From Epiperipatus broadwayi (Eukaryota > Onychophora > Udeonychophora > Euonychophora > Peripatidae): a stretch of 64,000 nucleotides of DNA. The position numbers and the translations under genes were made by a program. The stretch is taken from positions 9,280,876 to 9,344,875 of the forward strand of contig JAQFVV010006203.1 of NCBI GenBank assembly GCA_028023455.1, in the 5' to 3' direction. Below are positions 46,583 to 59,367 of the stretch, piece after piece; within the stretch, counting starts at the first letter, position 1, and the number at the start of each line of letters is the position of its first letter. Under the pieces are notes generated by a model, which searched no databases, was not told where the DNA came from, and was given only the letters and a program-made list of their open reading frames with translations.

Positions 46583-49500
46583 TTAAGAGGTTCAGATCTA
46601 TTTATATTATTTTTATTTGCCAAAAAATACTTAATATACTCCTCACATATAAGATTAAACTCAAATCATGAATTTTTCAGAAGGTCATATGATATCTTAA
46701 GCATTCTATTGCAGATGCAGTAGTTAATATTCTATTCAATGAGACTGAATCAATTTTTTTTGTACTTGTGTTATTTAGCTAAGACTTGATGCTGCAATCT
46801 TTAGTTCACTGAGCAGCCATTCTACAACTTAGTTAAACTGTATTGATCATGTGTTTAAATTAAAATAGTACTATATAAAATATAATAAATTAGCAGAATT
46901 AAAATAATGTGGAATGTATTTAATTGTGTTAATATTATACATGCTTAAGGAAAAAACCATTAATCATTATGACTTTCCTAGTTTTGATTTTAATTTTTGA
47001 AACATAAACTTTGATTTTTAAAATAAAACAGAAGATTGTGGAAAGAAATACATTGGACTAAACAAGATACAATGAAATGAATGTGTTAAATTTAAGGCTG
47101 ATATTAATTGGACCGACTGCATGACATAATACAATCATTTTCACAGTCTGGTCATTTAATTAAATTAAGAATATTTTTTATATATTAGTCTTATTAACTT
47201 TATGGTGAATTGAAGAATTGGGATATTAGAATAAAATATGCTAAAAGGGCAGTAAAAATTAACCAACTATTATTAATGATGATATTGTTTCCCTTTAGGC
47301 TAAAAACATATCACATATTCAGAAATCTATTCAAAATTTTGTCTCAATGCCTGTAAAATCAAATAGTATTTTTTTCAAAGATATTAATTTGACTTTTAAT
47401 TTTAGATTATTATTACCATATTTTTATGTCATTTTAAAAATTCAAAATTTTCCTTTCTATGATATTCTGTTGCTTTTTGATAATAAAACGAAGATTACCT
47501 AAAAGTTTAGAATGCTTTTTAAAATTATTTTTTAATTGTCCTGTTGTAAAAGCACATTCAAAGGCCTGTTAAAAATAGTTGTTTTTTTAAATATTAATTA
47601 TAGAAACAAATAAAATTTTAAATGCATTATAAAATAATTTATATAGGTAAAATAACTATAACTCAAAAATTTTTACCATCAGGACAAAATTGCGAAGATA
47701 ATATTAAATCTATTGAAGTATATAATTTTAGAATATTAACACTTTTAAAAGTAAAATTTTAAAAACAAAAAAGGTTCAGTAAATATCTATAAATTAATTA
47801 GTCTAATTGCAGTGAGTTTACTGTTTTATTTTCTCTCATCCCAATAGTTCTATTTCATTTGTAATTAGTATTATAATTAAATTTTTAAAAAAATTACACC
47901 CAACTGCTAAACAGAGAAGCAAAGAAATTACTGTAGAAGAAAAAAAACATTTTTCAATCTTCTACATTTTTTTAAAAAAAGATTATATTGAATTGATAAG
48001 TGAAAAAGAAATACAAATCATCAAACAAGGATTAATTTAGTAAATGCTTAAACATTTAACAACAGAATGAGATGTTATAAATATTTATTTTACTCAGCTA
48101 ACTGCTTTCAATACTAAATATATCGTAGTCATAACAGACACAACTAAAGATTGTTAATCTCTCATTTTAAAGTTGTTTAAATTATTGTTAATTGAATGAG
48201 TATAAAATTGAATTTCAGTAGTTAATTAACATTCCAATAAATGTAAAGGAAATTATAGATGTCATTTTTTAGATAAGGGATGCTAGTTTCTTTTTATTTA
48301 TGGAGTGCATATCTTTGGCTACGGACCATGCTTCCTACACCTTTCTCTTTCTGTTATCTCTCTCAGAACAAACGATGTCAGCCCTAGAGAGATTGAAGTT
48401 GTGGCCTGACAGAATCTTGTGATCCAAAGATATTGATGAGTGTTCATTGCCTTTCTTGGTCTGGTTGTATAAGCAATAGTGCTTGCCAGTCTTGTAAACA
48501 GATTATCTCTCATTTATCTGTAAAAAGCCTTTAAGCAATTTGAATATTTACATGCAATGTTTAAATATTTGCTAAATTATTACAATTAGTGCATATAAAG
48601 GTGCAAAAATTTTAAACAAGGAAGTAAAATAGGGGGAATGGTAATTCACAAAAGTAAATTTTTCTTTTTATTATATTACAAAACTAAAGTTTTATTTTGT
48701 TTTTAATAAAATTCATTTCTGCAGTATATAAAAAGTATATACATATATTAAAATGATACAATCATTTCACCTGATTATAATTATCCACCATTTTATAGTA
48801 GGCAGGAATGAGGGAGAGGAGTGTAGCACAAAATATATTTATTTTTAGAATAAAGCTAGACAAAGCAAGGGAAAGATAATTAAAAACAAACAAACCTATT
48901 TTCAGAAATAATCAATTCCTAATACTAACAGACATGCATATGTAATATTATTACATGTATATGTGCATGCATGTGTAAGCATGATATTTATGATCATTTA
49001 TGCATTAATAAAATATATTTTAAGATTTATTTAAAATACTGTATATGATAATTTTAATATTATGTAAAATAATGTTAAATTTAATTATTAAAAGTGTAAT
49101 AATAATAATGTTTGATTTATGTTTAAACTTATAAAGCACTTGGTACAGCATTGTTACTTTGTATATCCACATTGATATTATTTTTAAAAGTAGCTAATTT
49201 AGAAAACTCCTACTGGGACTTTTTTTGTCTATGGGTGAGAAAAAAAAGGTTTGGAATGGACAATCTGGAGAATTGTCTTACTAAAATATTCAAAATGAAT
49301 TGTACCTCAATAGTGGGGGGGGGGGGATACAAGATTTCTGTTTACATCTGTGAACGAATCTTATATAAATACCTCCAAGATAAATTGAAAACAAAATACC
49401 ATGAATTCTCATCTTTTATAGCAATTTAATTGATATGTCATTGGAATTATGTGCAAAATGATTATGCAGCAAGCAATAGGTGTTTTAAATGTGGTTTAAT

Positions 49501-49652
49501 TAAATGTCTCAATAAGGATTAAAAGATTTGTCATCAACAATTAGGATACATGTTAGAGCTCTAGGATAAAAAAAAAACCACGAATATTCTATTAATAACT
49601 ACAAACATATTTAAAATAAAATTAAACTTTATGTTAAGAACATCTCTATTGT
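46583..49652. other. no gene recognised; GC-richer patch 48300-48515
   Basis: The patch has a 64-codon minus-strand open frame (48513-48319) that I do not recognise. The 92-codon plus open stretch at 49151-49429 includes a 13-base G run (about 49314-49326) coding GGGG and is unlikely to be real. Confidence 0.35.
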
Positions 49653-49772
49653 GTGCAAGTTCCCACTACACACACATATATATATGTTAATTCTAATATT
49701 TTCACGGATAAAAGATGTCATATTATTATTACTATTTTCGGGATATTCTGTGCAGTGAAAAAGCTAAATGCT

Positions 49773-49806
49773 GACGTTTCAGTACAATATCAAGTACCTT
49801 CCTCAG
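49773..49806 (-). ncRNA. PLE-B left hammerhead motif
   Basis: Minus strand: CTGAGGA, extra A, stem II GGTAC/GTAC(T) around an eight-base loop, GAAAC, GTC at the expected cleavage triplet. Minimal hammerhead variants of this type are known from animal PLE terminal repeats. Confidence 0.65.
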
Positions 49807-50546
49807 ATCTCTTTTTAGATGTTTTGATTGAAAGAAGGGAAGATGTTTCTTTATCCCATGGTATATATAAAAAACCAACACACACTGTGAGATGTCTGCA
49901 TTTTTCTTCTCATCACCATCCTGCACAACTATTTTCAGTGGCAAAGACATTATTGGATAGAACAAAGAGACTTTCTGATGATAGCCATTTTCACCAGGAC
50001 CTTTTTGCTACTAATAAAATGCTTCTTCATAATGGTTTTAATTACAACATTATTAATAGGGCTTATACGTATAAAAAGAAAAAAGATTTTGATACATCAA
50101 AAATTAAGACAATTTTGCCATATATAAAATGAGTAACTGATAGAATTGGTAACATTTTAAAAAATAATAATATTCACACAGTTCATACTACTTATAAAAA
50201 AATTAGTGAAATATTTCCACTTCCTAAAGATAAAATTGCTTTGGAGTGTCATGGTGTATATGAAATTCCATGTAGGGTCTGTCCACATACATATATTAGA
50301 CAGATTCATCCTAGAATAAATATTAGAAAGGAAGAACACATTCTGGCAGTCAGAGAAAATCCAATTCATTCTCATATAAAATTAACAAATCATGTTATCA
50401 ATTTTGAAAAAACAAATATTTTAGCAAAAATTGAACAATATGACCAGAGATTGCTAAGAGAAGCTATAGAGATTTTCAAAAGGCCCAAGAGCATAAATGA
50501 AAGGTGTGAATTAAAGAAGATTAACAACATTTGGAAGAGAAAATAA
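49806..50546 (+). pseudogene. PLE RT C-terminus plus GIY-YIG endonuclease, single internal stop
   Basis: One frame runs from the left repeat to TAA at 50546, interrupted only by TGA at 50130-50132. The N-terminal part is the end of PLE RT: FLDVLIERRED, GIYKKPTHTVRCLHFSSHHH. After the stop, VTDRIGNILKNNNIHTV continues normally, then the GIY-YIG nuclease: GVYEIPCRVCPHTYIRQ (GVY...TYIRQ for G-I-Y...Y-I-G), R-x3-I-R-x2-EH and NHVINFEKTNIL. The nuclease nicks target DNA; RT copies from the nick. The catalytic RT core is absent. Confidence 0.8.
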
Positions 50547-50652
50547 ATTTTAAAACTTCTCAACCAATAAAATTTAAATATGAGGAGAAAGAAAACGATA
50601 AAAACGATTTTAAATCTCACACACATTCTTATGATTTGAGAAAGAGGATGCT

Positions 50653-50686
50653 CCGAGGAAGGTACTTGATATTGTACTGAAACATC
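50653..50686 (+). ncRNA. PLE-B right hammerhead motif, worn
   Basis: CCGAGGA for CTGAGGA and ATC for GTC; stem II and GAAAC preserved. Confidence 0.5.
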
Positions 50687-50774
50687 AGCATTTAGCTTTT
50701 TCACTACACGGAATATCCCGAAAATAGTAATAATAATATGACACACACACACACATATATATATATTAAAGTTT

Positions 50775-50950
50775 AAAGAGTGGGAAATGATGATCTGGAT
50801 CAATTGATGAGTGCTGGTTCAGCATGAAATATGTATATTGGAGATCATTTATCTTTTTCACATGTGTGTAATCATGAACGTTGGTTGTATGAGATAGATT
50901 GGATAGCTGAAGAGAACTTGTAAATTTGGGTTCAAATCCACTACAATTAT
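50775..50950 (+). mobile_element. hammerhead/tRNA-head element, locus 4 (no fold-back)
   Basis: Single plus-strand copy beginning 8 bases after the PLE-B microsatellite: GATCTGGATCAA, hammerhead, TTATCTTTTTCACATGTG, tRNA-like head with GGGTTCAAATCC (B box, about 50928), then CCACTAC and AT-rich DNA. Bases 50960-51005 resemble 49685-49740 to the left of PLE-B. Confidence 0.65.
50800..50841 (+). ncRNA. hammerhead ribozyme-like motif, copy 5 (core mutated)
   Basis: TCAA, TTGATGA (C3 of the core changed to T), stem II GTGCT/AGCAT, GAAA, ATA-TG-TAT, A, TTGG. The core change should abolish cleavage. Confidence 0.5.
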
Positions 50951-51010
50951 AAATATATAAATTCTAATATTCTCATAGATAAGTGATGAATTCATATTAT
51001 TATTTCCAGG

Positions 51011-54000
51011 AACTTCCAGGTAATAAAAATATAATAGCTAAACTTAAGAACTTTTGTAAATGGAAATATTGTATTCAGGTTATTTAATTGTTATTTATGT
51101 ACTTTAAAGTGCTCTATAATTGGCACATATTTATGGCAGTTATTATTATGATTTAACTATATTAAGTTTATGTATTGTTTAAATTTTGTTTTAATAATAA
51201 TATAAAATCTTCATATAGGCTTATTTATTATTGATAATTAAATGTATGTAAATAAGTCAATTATTTCATTTTATATTTAAAATCCAAAGCGCATGTGCAA
51301 CAGTTTAATGCTGTTTAAATATTATTGATAATTAAAGAAATAAATTCTTAACCTTATTCATGAATAAATTATGAGTTAAAAATATGTACATGAACAATTT
51401 TATATAAAACATAATAGATTTGAATCAACATAGGTGAATGTAAGACAATATTGCATAAATCATTTGAGGTTGTTGGACAATGTGAGTGAGCTGGATGTAA
51501 ATCATTTTTTGAATTTGATAAACACTCCTTATAACTTATCAGAATCTTGTTATCAAATAATATAATATAATCAGTTTGAATTCAGGGATTTATTTGCTAT
51601 TTATGGAGATGTTAAGTTTGGGATATGCATGCTTAAAATATTTGTAAAAATCAATACTATTAACTGGTATGTGGACATTAAATTACTCTAAGTTTGAAAC
51701 CCACAATCATCAATATTTATACATTGTTATTAATTGGATTTGTTAATAATATCTTCAAGTGTTCATTTGTTTTTAAGTATCTTTATGTTTTTTTCTTAGA
51801 TAAGATTTTCATTATAAAAATTGTTGGTACTAAAATGTTCATAATTAAATATAATCTGTCTATAAATGAAGATAATAAGCTCAATTGGGGAATAAGTATT
51901 TCAATCAATTATAAACATTAAGTTTTTTAAGTCATGACTGACTTTTATTTTATTTCCATAGTTTAAATTCAGGGTCTTGTCTAATATAGTCCACTTTCCA
52001 AAAAAGCTTATGCTTTAATAAGAATTACTGTTCATTTAATTTGAAATTAACATTGCTTGCTTATAATAATGAAGCAACAAGATAGTTATTGTCTGTACAA
52101 TTGGGATGGCATGTTAGTGTAAATCCCTTTTTATCCTATTTCTTTTGCCTTTCCTACTTCCATCTGCACTGTATCTTTAAATTTTACAGCTTTTCCACAT
52201 TTCTTTTTTATCTTCATGAAACTTTTATTTCAATGAATGCTTCATTTCAAATATGCAACATCAAATGAAAGATACTCTTTTTGAAATCCATAATCAGAAA
52301 AGATTTTGCTATTTTCAAAATGTTTGCTATTAAAAATCAAACTTTGTTGCATAATTCTGATACTTTCTTTCTCCTGAATTTTAACGTTTATATTTTCAAT
52401 GGGTATATCTGGCTCTATTATAGAAATAATGTTTTCCAGCTCAAAAGTTTTCATAAATATTTGACAAGTGTATTTTTCTTTCAATGAATCTCTTTCACAA
52501 TGCATATACTATTGATCACAAAAAATACATTTTTAAAATCTCGTATGGTTCCAGGCGCCATATTGAATTTTTAGAAAAGCTGATCTGAGATACCATTTTC
52601 ACAATAACTTCAGTTTTAATAATGTTAGAGAAAATATTTTTACACTGAGAGAAACTAGAAAAAAGCAGGAAAACAATAAGGCTAAGACAAATAGTGATTA
52701 CTATTTAAAAATAAGGAAAAAAAGAAATTTCAACATCCAACATAATTTTTACTTTATTGTTTGTTCATAATTTCTGATTTATCATTAACTAAGTTTAAAC
52801 TACATCTTTATTGATAATTTCTTTGTATTCCTCACAAAATTATCTTTTATCTTTCAAACCATATATAATACTTCTTACCTGAGATAATTCATATCACCAG
52901 AATTTCCAAAACAAGTTGCACATGAATTCTTCATTTTTATCTTGTATTCCAAAAGTTACCAAATCTCAAAGGCATCTATAAGAAAAAGATTCATCCTAAT
53001 AAAAGATACAAAACAAATCATTTCCAGAAGATGGATATGCATTTGTCATCATAGCAATTGGTTTCTTGTCTATCTAAAACTAGAAATTGTAGGCTCCTGT
53101 CTGTATCCTGATAAAATGAATTTCATCTCTTCATTTTATATTTTTTTGTGCACATCAGTGATGTTTATATTCTTTATGCACACTAGTGATACTATCTTGT
53201 TATAGTTATTATCCCACAGAGATATAATTTATTTGCATATAGCTAATTTTCCAGCTATAGACTTGAAAATTGATGCAAGATATGGCAAAATTACTGAATC
53301 CACAGCATGAGTATCAAGGCATAGGCAAGAATCAAAATTTGATTCTTCATATGCATATAATTCCATGTGGTATATGCATAATCATTGTGGCTACACCATT
53401 TGAAATCTCTCTTTATTGGTTTTAAGTGTTTATATTTTCACAAGGTACTATGCCCAGTAAATTTTGTGATTGCTTTATCAACTGCAATCTGCAACCTTTC
53501 TGTACATTTGATTATTAGTTTTTAAAATTTAGATTTCACTGCTATATATATGTAAATCATTACTTGTTATACAAACATGATGCAAGAGCAAACACAGTAA
53601 TACAGATATAAATATAGTAAAATAAATTATTAAACCTTTTGAAAATCATTATGTCTATAAGACAATGCTGCTTCAAACTTAGATCAAAGACCAAAAATTA
53701 TACTACAAAAACCATATACTGCATAATAAAGAGCATAAATGATTTAATATTATATAATTTATATATTACACACACCAATACAAACACAAACAAATTAATA
53801 TACCATTTCATCAAATAATTTTAAAAAAATTAAAATATTAAAAATTAAAATTAATAATTTACAATATTCAATGATTACATTTATATTGCATTGAAGGCCT
53901 TCTTATCCAAATTATTGATGAATTTTTAATCCATTATATTAGGGTTATAAGGCCAATAAAGATTTTGTTTTTATCCTCTGTGTAAACTAGTAAATTGACC

Positions 54001-56288
54001 AGAAAATTAAAAAAATAAATTCATCTACTTTTAAAAAGCTTTGTAAAAAATTCAAATTTTATCCAATATCAATGTAACATACATCAATATAAAGATAGGA
54101 CTAAGCAGCAATGAATGCTGGAATTTCTGTTGATGCCATGCTTATAGTTTTCATACAATTTAAAAAAGAAAACAAAATTTCAACCAATCAACTATGATGC
54201 ACGAATGAGAAGCTACAAAAAATCAAGCAGTTCAGCATTAAATCAATTTTGCAACATATCTCATTGTTTATATCAATTTTACATTTTTTTAAAATGTGTA
54301 CATTTGTAGTTATTTTTATAATATTTATAGGTTCAACAGTTTCTACATCTTTCTAAAATCTTTTATTAAAACATCTATGTTTTTTTTTAATCATTATTTT
54401 TTAATTGTTATCTAAATTTTAAGCTTTGTTCTCATTCAACTTTGCTTTTATTACTTTAGTTTCAACTTTGTTCTCATCCACCATTTGTATAAGTAAAACA
54501 AACAATATATCTGAAAAGCTGAACTTTTCTCTTCTGGCTTTACTTTTACAATTTCTGCTCCTCATATTCTTTTGATTTCTTGCCTTCCTTGAGGTTATAC
54601 TTCTTTCATGGTTCATGATGACTTTATTCCTTTGAACCACTCTTTTATCTTTGTAGATATCATGAACATTTTTAATAGTTCCTGCAATTATGATTAACTT
54701 TCTTTATGTTGTCATTTTATTTACAATCATAATTTTTTTCATTTCCTTTTAAATATTTTTCAATTTATATTACGACATTCTCTCTATTCAATCTTTTTTC
54801 TCTTTGAATATCCAAGAGTTTTCTTTTTTTATTCAATAACCAATCTGTCATTTTAGTTTGCTTAATTTGAACATAACATTTTAAATTTAATTAAACTTGC
54901 TACTTCAGGAAGTATATTAATTAATTCTTTAAGTATTGATAAAATTATAAAAAATCAAATTTACTATTGAAAAAGTAAAAAAAAAGGTAGATTTGTTTGA
55001 AACCTGCTACATCCTAATTATTGTTCCCTTCTTTATTGTCTTATTCCACATTACTTATGACATCATTATTTTTCTTTTCAGGTGACTTTATTTTTGGTCC
55101 AAATTTAATATGGCTAATTTTATATCTATTTGACCAAACAACAGTAACTAAATACATTTGCTTTAATTATGTGTGAGATAATCCTCAAGAGAGTATAATA
55201 TAATTATATAATGAACCCTTTCATATTAGAACCAAATTATGTGCTGGTATAAAAGGAAAACAATTGAATATTTATTTGGTAGCAAGTATTCATATAGACA
55301 CAATAAATTTCTATACGCATATAACTGAAAATATATGACTTAAGTTGAAATGCCAATTCATGTGATGAAACATTTGTTGACATAAACACACATATATGTG
55401 ATAAATGGAGGTGTGCAATCCAAGACTACATTTTCATGGTATACAATTTAAGTGCTTCATGTTTGGGAATACCAATTTATATACATATAGATAGAACTAT
55501 ATAATGGTCAGCTTTTATTTCTTTTAAATATAGTTTTAATTTCTGTAAGAAAATGTTACAATCATTTTTATATGGATTGCCCTCTTTATCCATTTCTAAC
55601 CTTCTAACACCATTCTTATCTTACATTTCCTAATTTTTTAATGTAACTCCTAGGATATACTTTTTTGATTATAAATATTGTAATGGTGGTAGTGTATGTG
55701 CAGACATCTGCTTTATTCTATGAAGGCTTTATTATGTTCTTTGGGAGCATTAATATAATGATACACATGATCTGCAGATGCTAAAGAAAGGCATTAGTAT
55801 GCCACCATAGATCTAGTAGTTAAAATGTAATAAAATCGACCTTATAACATCAATATGTTGAATAATTTACACCCAGAATTTAGTATTACAAGAACTTATG
55901 AGAGATAAACACTTGCCAAGATATAAACTAGAAGCAAAAGAGATTTTTTATTGAATCTAATTTATATCTACTAATAGCTAATTATAGATGATGCATGTAA
56001 TATTTTGAAATTGCTAATAGGTAATAATGTAGTCATCAATTAATGCTTAGAAAAGTGATGTTAGCATGTGAATACTCTCAGGGCAAATGGATTAAACTTG
56101 TTTTAAACACCATGGCAAATAATTTTTATTTAAAAGTTATCATAGAGACATTTGTCTTAATGTCATATATATCATAATAATAAGGAAAAAAAGAGCATCT
56201 AAGGGGTATGCAATCATCACTAAATAAATAATCTCAACAAATAAGCAAAGAATCAGCATCAGAAACCATTCCAATATACAGAATCAGT
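51011..56288. other. long AT-rich interval, no gene seen
   Basis: Small open stretches (51694-51921 +, 52505-52242 -, 52942-53205 +, 54640-54419 -) have biased Lys/Asn/Ile/Phe composition and no recognisable motif. No large repeat was found. Confidence 0.4.
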
Positions 56289-56301
56289 AATAATCACTAT
56301 T

Positions 56302-57090
56302 ATTTAATTTTAATTTGTTTCTTTATTGCATTGCCTTAATTAATTAATCAATCCTTTCTTATAAAATCTTTAATTTTTTGTACAATGCTTAACATTCATC
56401 AACATCGACAGTTTCGATTGCCCCTGCAATCTTCTTCAGAACTATAAATATATACACATATATATAAATATAAATTACACAACTATATATAAATTATATA
56501 AATCCTATAAAATCCATATATATATATATATTCATAAAAATATACAAAAATATTTATCACCTGTATATCCCCTCAAATACATGAACATTAATAAAATAAT
56601 TGAAATCTTTTAACACCTTAATTTTAATCTTTTTTTATTATATATATTTAATATACTTTCATGTTATTATTTTATATTTTTCAAATATATTTATTTCAAT
56701 TATTTTTATATTAACTTATCTTTATAACTTTATCTTCTATTTCCATAATTTATATTTAATTATTACTTTTATATGTTAACATTATCATATTTATTTATAT
56801 ACCTATTCTTACTTACTCCATTTTTTTTTATCTTATATCCTTTTAAATTTTTTATTTTTACTTTGTATATCCCTATATATATCTCATATTTCTAAAACTT
56901 AACCTTTAAACTTTTTATCATATTTTATAATTTAAAATCTATTACATAAACTATTCTGAAATTATTATAAACAGAAAAACATGTTTAATTCCTATTTATT
57001 TTATTTTTTATATTAATAATCTTAATTAATTCTAACATTTAATTTTTAATTTTACCTTTTAAACTTCTTTATCTTTTACTTTCTCTCTAT
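56302..57090 (-). repeat. PLE-A inverted terminal repeat (left)
   Basis: Reverse complement of about 57540-58345, reaching about 40 bases past the repeat into the start of the coding copy (GCAATGCAATAAAGAAACAA). Confidence 0.8.
56407..56439 (-). ncRNA. PLE-A hammerhead motif, left
   Basis: Minus strand: CTGAAGA, extra A, stem II GATTGC/GCAATC (loop AGGG), GAAAC, T, GTC. Identical core in all three PLE-A copies. Confidence 0.65.
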
Positions 57091-57179
57091 TTCTTAAACC
57101 TTTGAAATAAATATAGTTTTAAATAAACAGAATATAAAAGTAATAGTTTAAAATTAATTTGAGATTAAATTAAAATAAA

Positions 57180-57415
57180 ATTATGTTGGAGAAACTAAGA
57201 ACCAATTTATAGGAGATGATACAGCATAAATATATAAAAATTCACCAATATAACCAGATTGAACGACAAGTTTAATAAAGAATGTATTAGAATATTACAT
57301 TTTACAGAAAGTAGGAGGGAAAGAAAGATTAAAGAAGCTATTTATATAAATAGTATAAAACCAAAAATGAACAATGATTTCGGATTGAGGAGAATTTTAA
57401 TATAAAAGTTAATAT
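57180..57415 (+). pseudogene. PLE-A second copy: endonuclease C-terminal fragment
   Basis: Matches 60745-60980 with indels and substitutions (GGAGAAACTAAGAAC..., ATTTTACAGAAAGTAGGAGG, ACCAAAAATGAACAATGATT). More decayed than the main copy and missing everything upstream. Confidence 0.75.
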
Positions 57416-58300
57416 AATAAAAATAAAAGAATAAAATTAAAATAAAGATAAAAAATTAATAGGTAAAAAATGCAATAGAGGGAGCTAATGTATGAAAAAT
57501 ATATAAAAAAATAAAAAACGGTTTAACTGAAATAGAGCAGAAACGTAAAAGATAAAGAAGTTTAAAAGGTAAAATTAAGAATTAAATGTTAGAATTAATT
57601 AAGATTATTAATATAAAAAATAAAATAAATAGGAATTAAACATGTTTTTCTGTTTATAATAATTTCAGAATAGTTTATGTAATAGATTTTAAATTATAAA
57701 ATATGATAAAAAGTTTAAAGGTTAAGTTTTAGAAATATGAGATATATATAGGGATATACAAAGTAAAAATAAAAAATTTAAAAGGATATAAGATAAAAAA
57801 ATGGAGTAAGTAAGAATAGGTATATAAATAAATATGATAATATTAACATATAAAAGTAATAATTAAATATAAATTATGGAAATAGAAGATAAAGTTATAA
57901 AGATAAGTTAATATAAATAATTGAAATAAATATATTTGAAAAATATAAAATAATAACATGAAAGTATATTAAATATATATAATAAAAAAAGATTAAAATT
58001 AAGGTGTTAAAAGATTTCAATTATTTTATTAATGTTCATGTATTTGAGGGGATATACAGGTGATAAATATTTTTGTATATTTTTATGAATATATATATAT
58101 ATGGATTTTATAGGATTTATATAATTTGTATATAATTTATATATAGTTTTGTAATATATATTTATATATAATTTATATATATTTATAGTTCTGAAGAAGA
58201 TTGCAGGGGCAATCGAAACTGTCGATGTTGATGAATGTTAAAGCATTGTACAAAAAATTAAAGATTTTATAAGAAAGGATTGATTAATTAATTAAGGCAA
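57415..58300 (+). repeat. PLE-A terminal repeat (middle)
   Basis: Direct repeat of 60980-61865, differing by few substitutions and short indels. Confidence 0.8.
58191..58223 (+). ncRNA. PLE-A hammerhead motif, middle
   Basis: Same core as at 56407 and 61769, ending at the GTC triplet. Confidence 0.65.
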
Positions 58301-58405
58301 TGCAATAAAGAAACAAATTAAAATTAAATAATTCATTGAAGAAGATAAGAAGTTACTACTTTTTAGATATAGAAAGAATAATATACATATATATGCGGAT
58401 TGTAT

Positions 58406-58555
58406 ATGTCATGGGATACAGAAAATATAAAGAATATTAAAAATTTGTTGGATTATATAAGGGATAAAGAAGATGAACAAGTAAAGAACTATTTGAATAG
58501 AAGATGGAAATTGGTGTTAAAATTGAATAATGTTAATAATGATATAAGTTTTTAA
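58406..58555 (+). pseudogene. PLE-A N-terminal start fragment
   Basis: A 49-codon frame starting MSWDTENIKNIKNLLDYIRD and stopping at TAA just before the A-run at 58553-58562. It lies in a different frame from the next, larger frame, so one indel probably separates them. The function of PLE N-terminal regions is not evident here. Confidence 0.4.
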
Positions 58556-58566
58556 AAAAATGTAAA

Positions 58567-59367
58567 ATGATGGACATAATTCCTAGGTTTATCAGAATTA
58601 ATAATCATAGAAAATTGTTATTAAAGAAGAAAAAATCTGTAGAAATCATTGAAAAGCAGTTATTAAACATATATATTGATAACTGCTATGGGAATAAAAG
58701 AAGGTTATATGAAGATATAAAGAAAATGGAAAAGGAATTAACAAAAAAAGTAACTAGAGAAGAAGAAGAAAAATTCAGAAGATTATGTGATAGAAAGAAG
58801 AATATTATTAATATTAATACAAAATTAAGACATGATAAAAAAATTTTAAGTTTAAAGAATGAAAAAGAGAGTGGAAGATATAAGGAAAGAGTGAATAAAA
58901 ATGAAAATGCAATTTTTAATATGACGTCTATAGAGTTAACAGATGAAGAAAAAAATATAATAAACAAAGGAATTAAATATGTACCATATGGGTATAATAA
59001 AAATAATGACATTATAGAATTGAAAGCAATTAAAGAAAAAATAGCACAAAAATTTTTAGAGGAAAAGTATAATATATATTATTATCAAAATGTGGAAATT
59101 AATAAAATTGTTAAAAATAAAGATAAAATATGGATGGAAGAATTTAATAATGAAGTAAATAATATGATTTATAAAATAAGAAATAATAATAATAAAAGAA
59201 ATAATAAACTAGATAAGAAAAATATAATAAAAGTGAGAGAAGTAAAAGAGATAAAAAATAAATATAAAGAAAAAATTATATTTATAAAATCGAGATCGGA
59301 AGGGAATAAATTAGTAATGATGGATAGAAAAAATTATATAGATCTGAGAAGATGGATATTATGTTAA
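58567..59367 (+). pseudogene. PLE-A N-terminal region, 266 codons
   Basis: Open from ATG at 58567; extremely rich in Lys, Asn, Ile and Glu. Precedes RT in the same protein in other PLEs. MMDIIPRFIRINNHRKLL at the start and a late stretch KIIFIKSRSEGNKLVMMDRK resemble the region before PLE RT motifs (a K-S/P-D-K-G-N-x-x-V-x-M/L-D-R/K-x-x-Y block). It overlaps the next frame (59352), showing a frameshift near 59345-59367. The minus-strand open stretch inside is a shadow. Confidence 0.65.

Larger units (their letters stand above)
49669..50767 (+). mobile_element. Penelope-like element B, 5'-truncated, inverted terminal repeats
   Basis: The coding part (C-terminal RT plus GIY-YIG endonuclease) is flanked by an inverted copy of its own terminal repeat on the left (49717-49806) and a direct copy on the right (50650-50743). 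Each carries a hammerhead motif. (AC)n(AT)n microsatellite lies at both outer edges. This asymmetric, inverted-repeat layout is characteristic of PLEs. Confidence 0.8.

Noticed and set aside
49314-49326. Run of 13 G in the plus strand as a quadruplex or regulatory site
   Set aside because: A single homopolymer run without further G tracts; likely slippage or sequencing noise.
52242-52505. Minus-strand 87-codon frame with KEKYTCQIFMKTF, reminiscent of a C2H2 finger linker
   Set aside because: The second Cys is Phe, no His pair follows, and there are no neighbouring fingers; chance similarity is likely.
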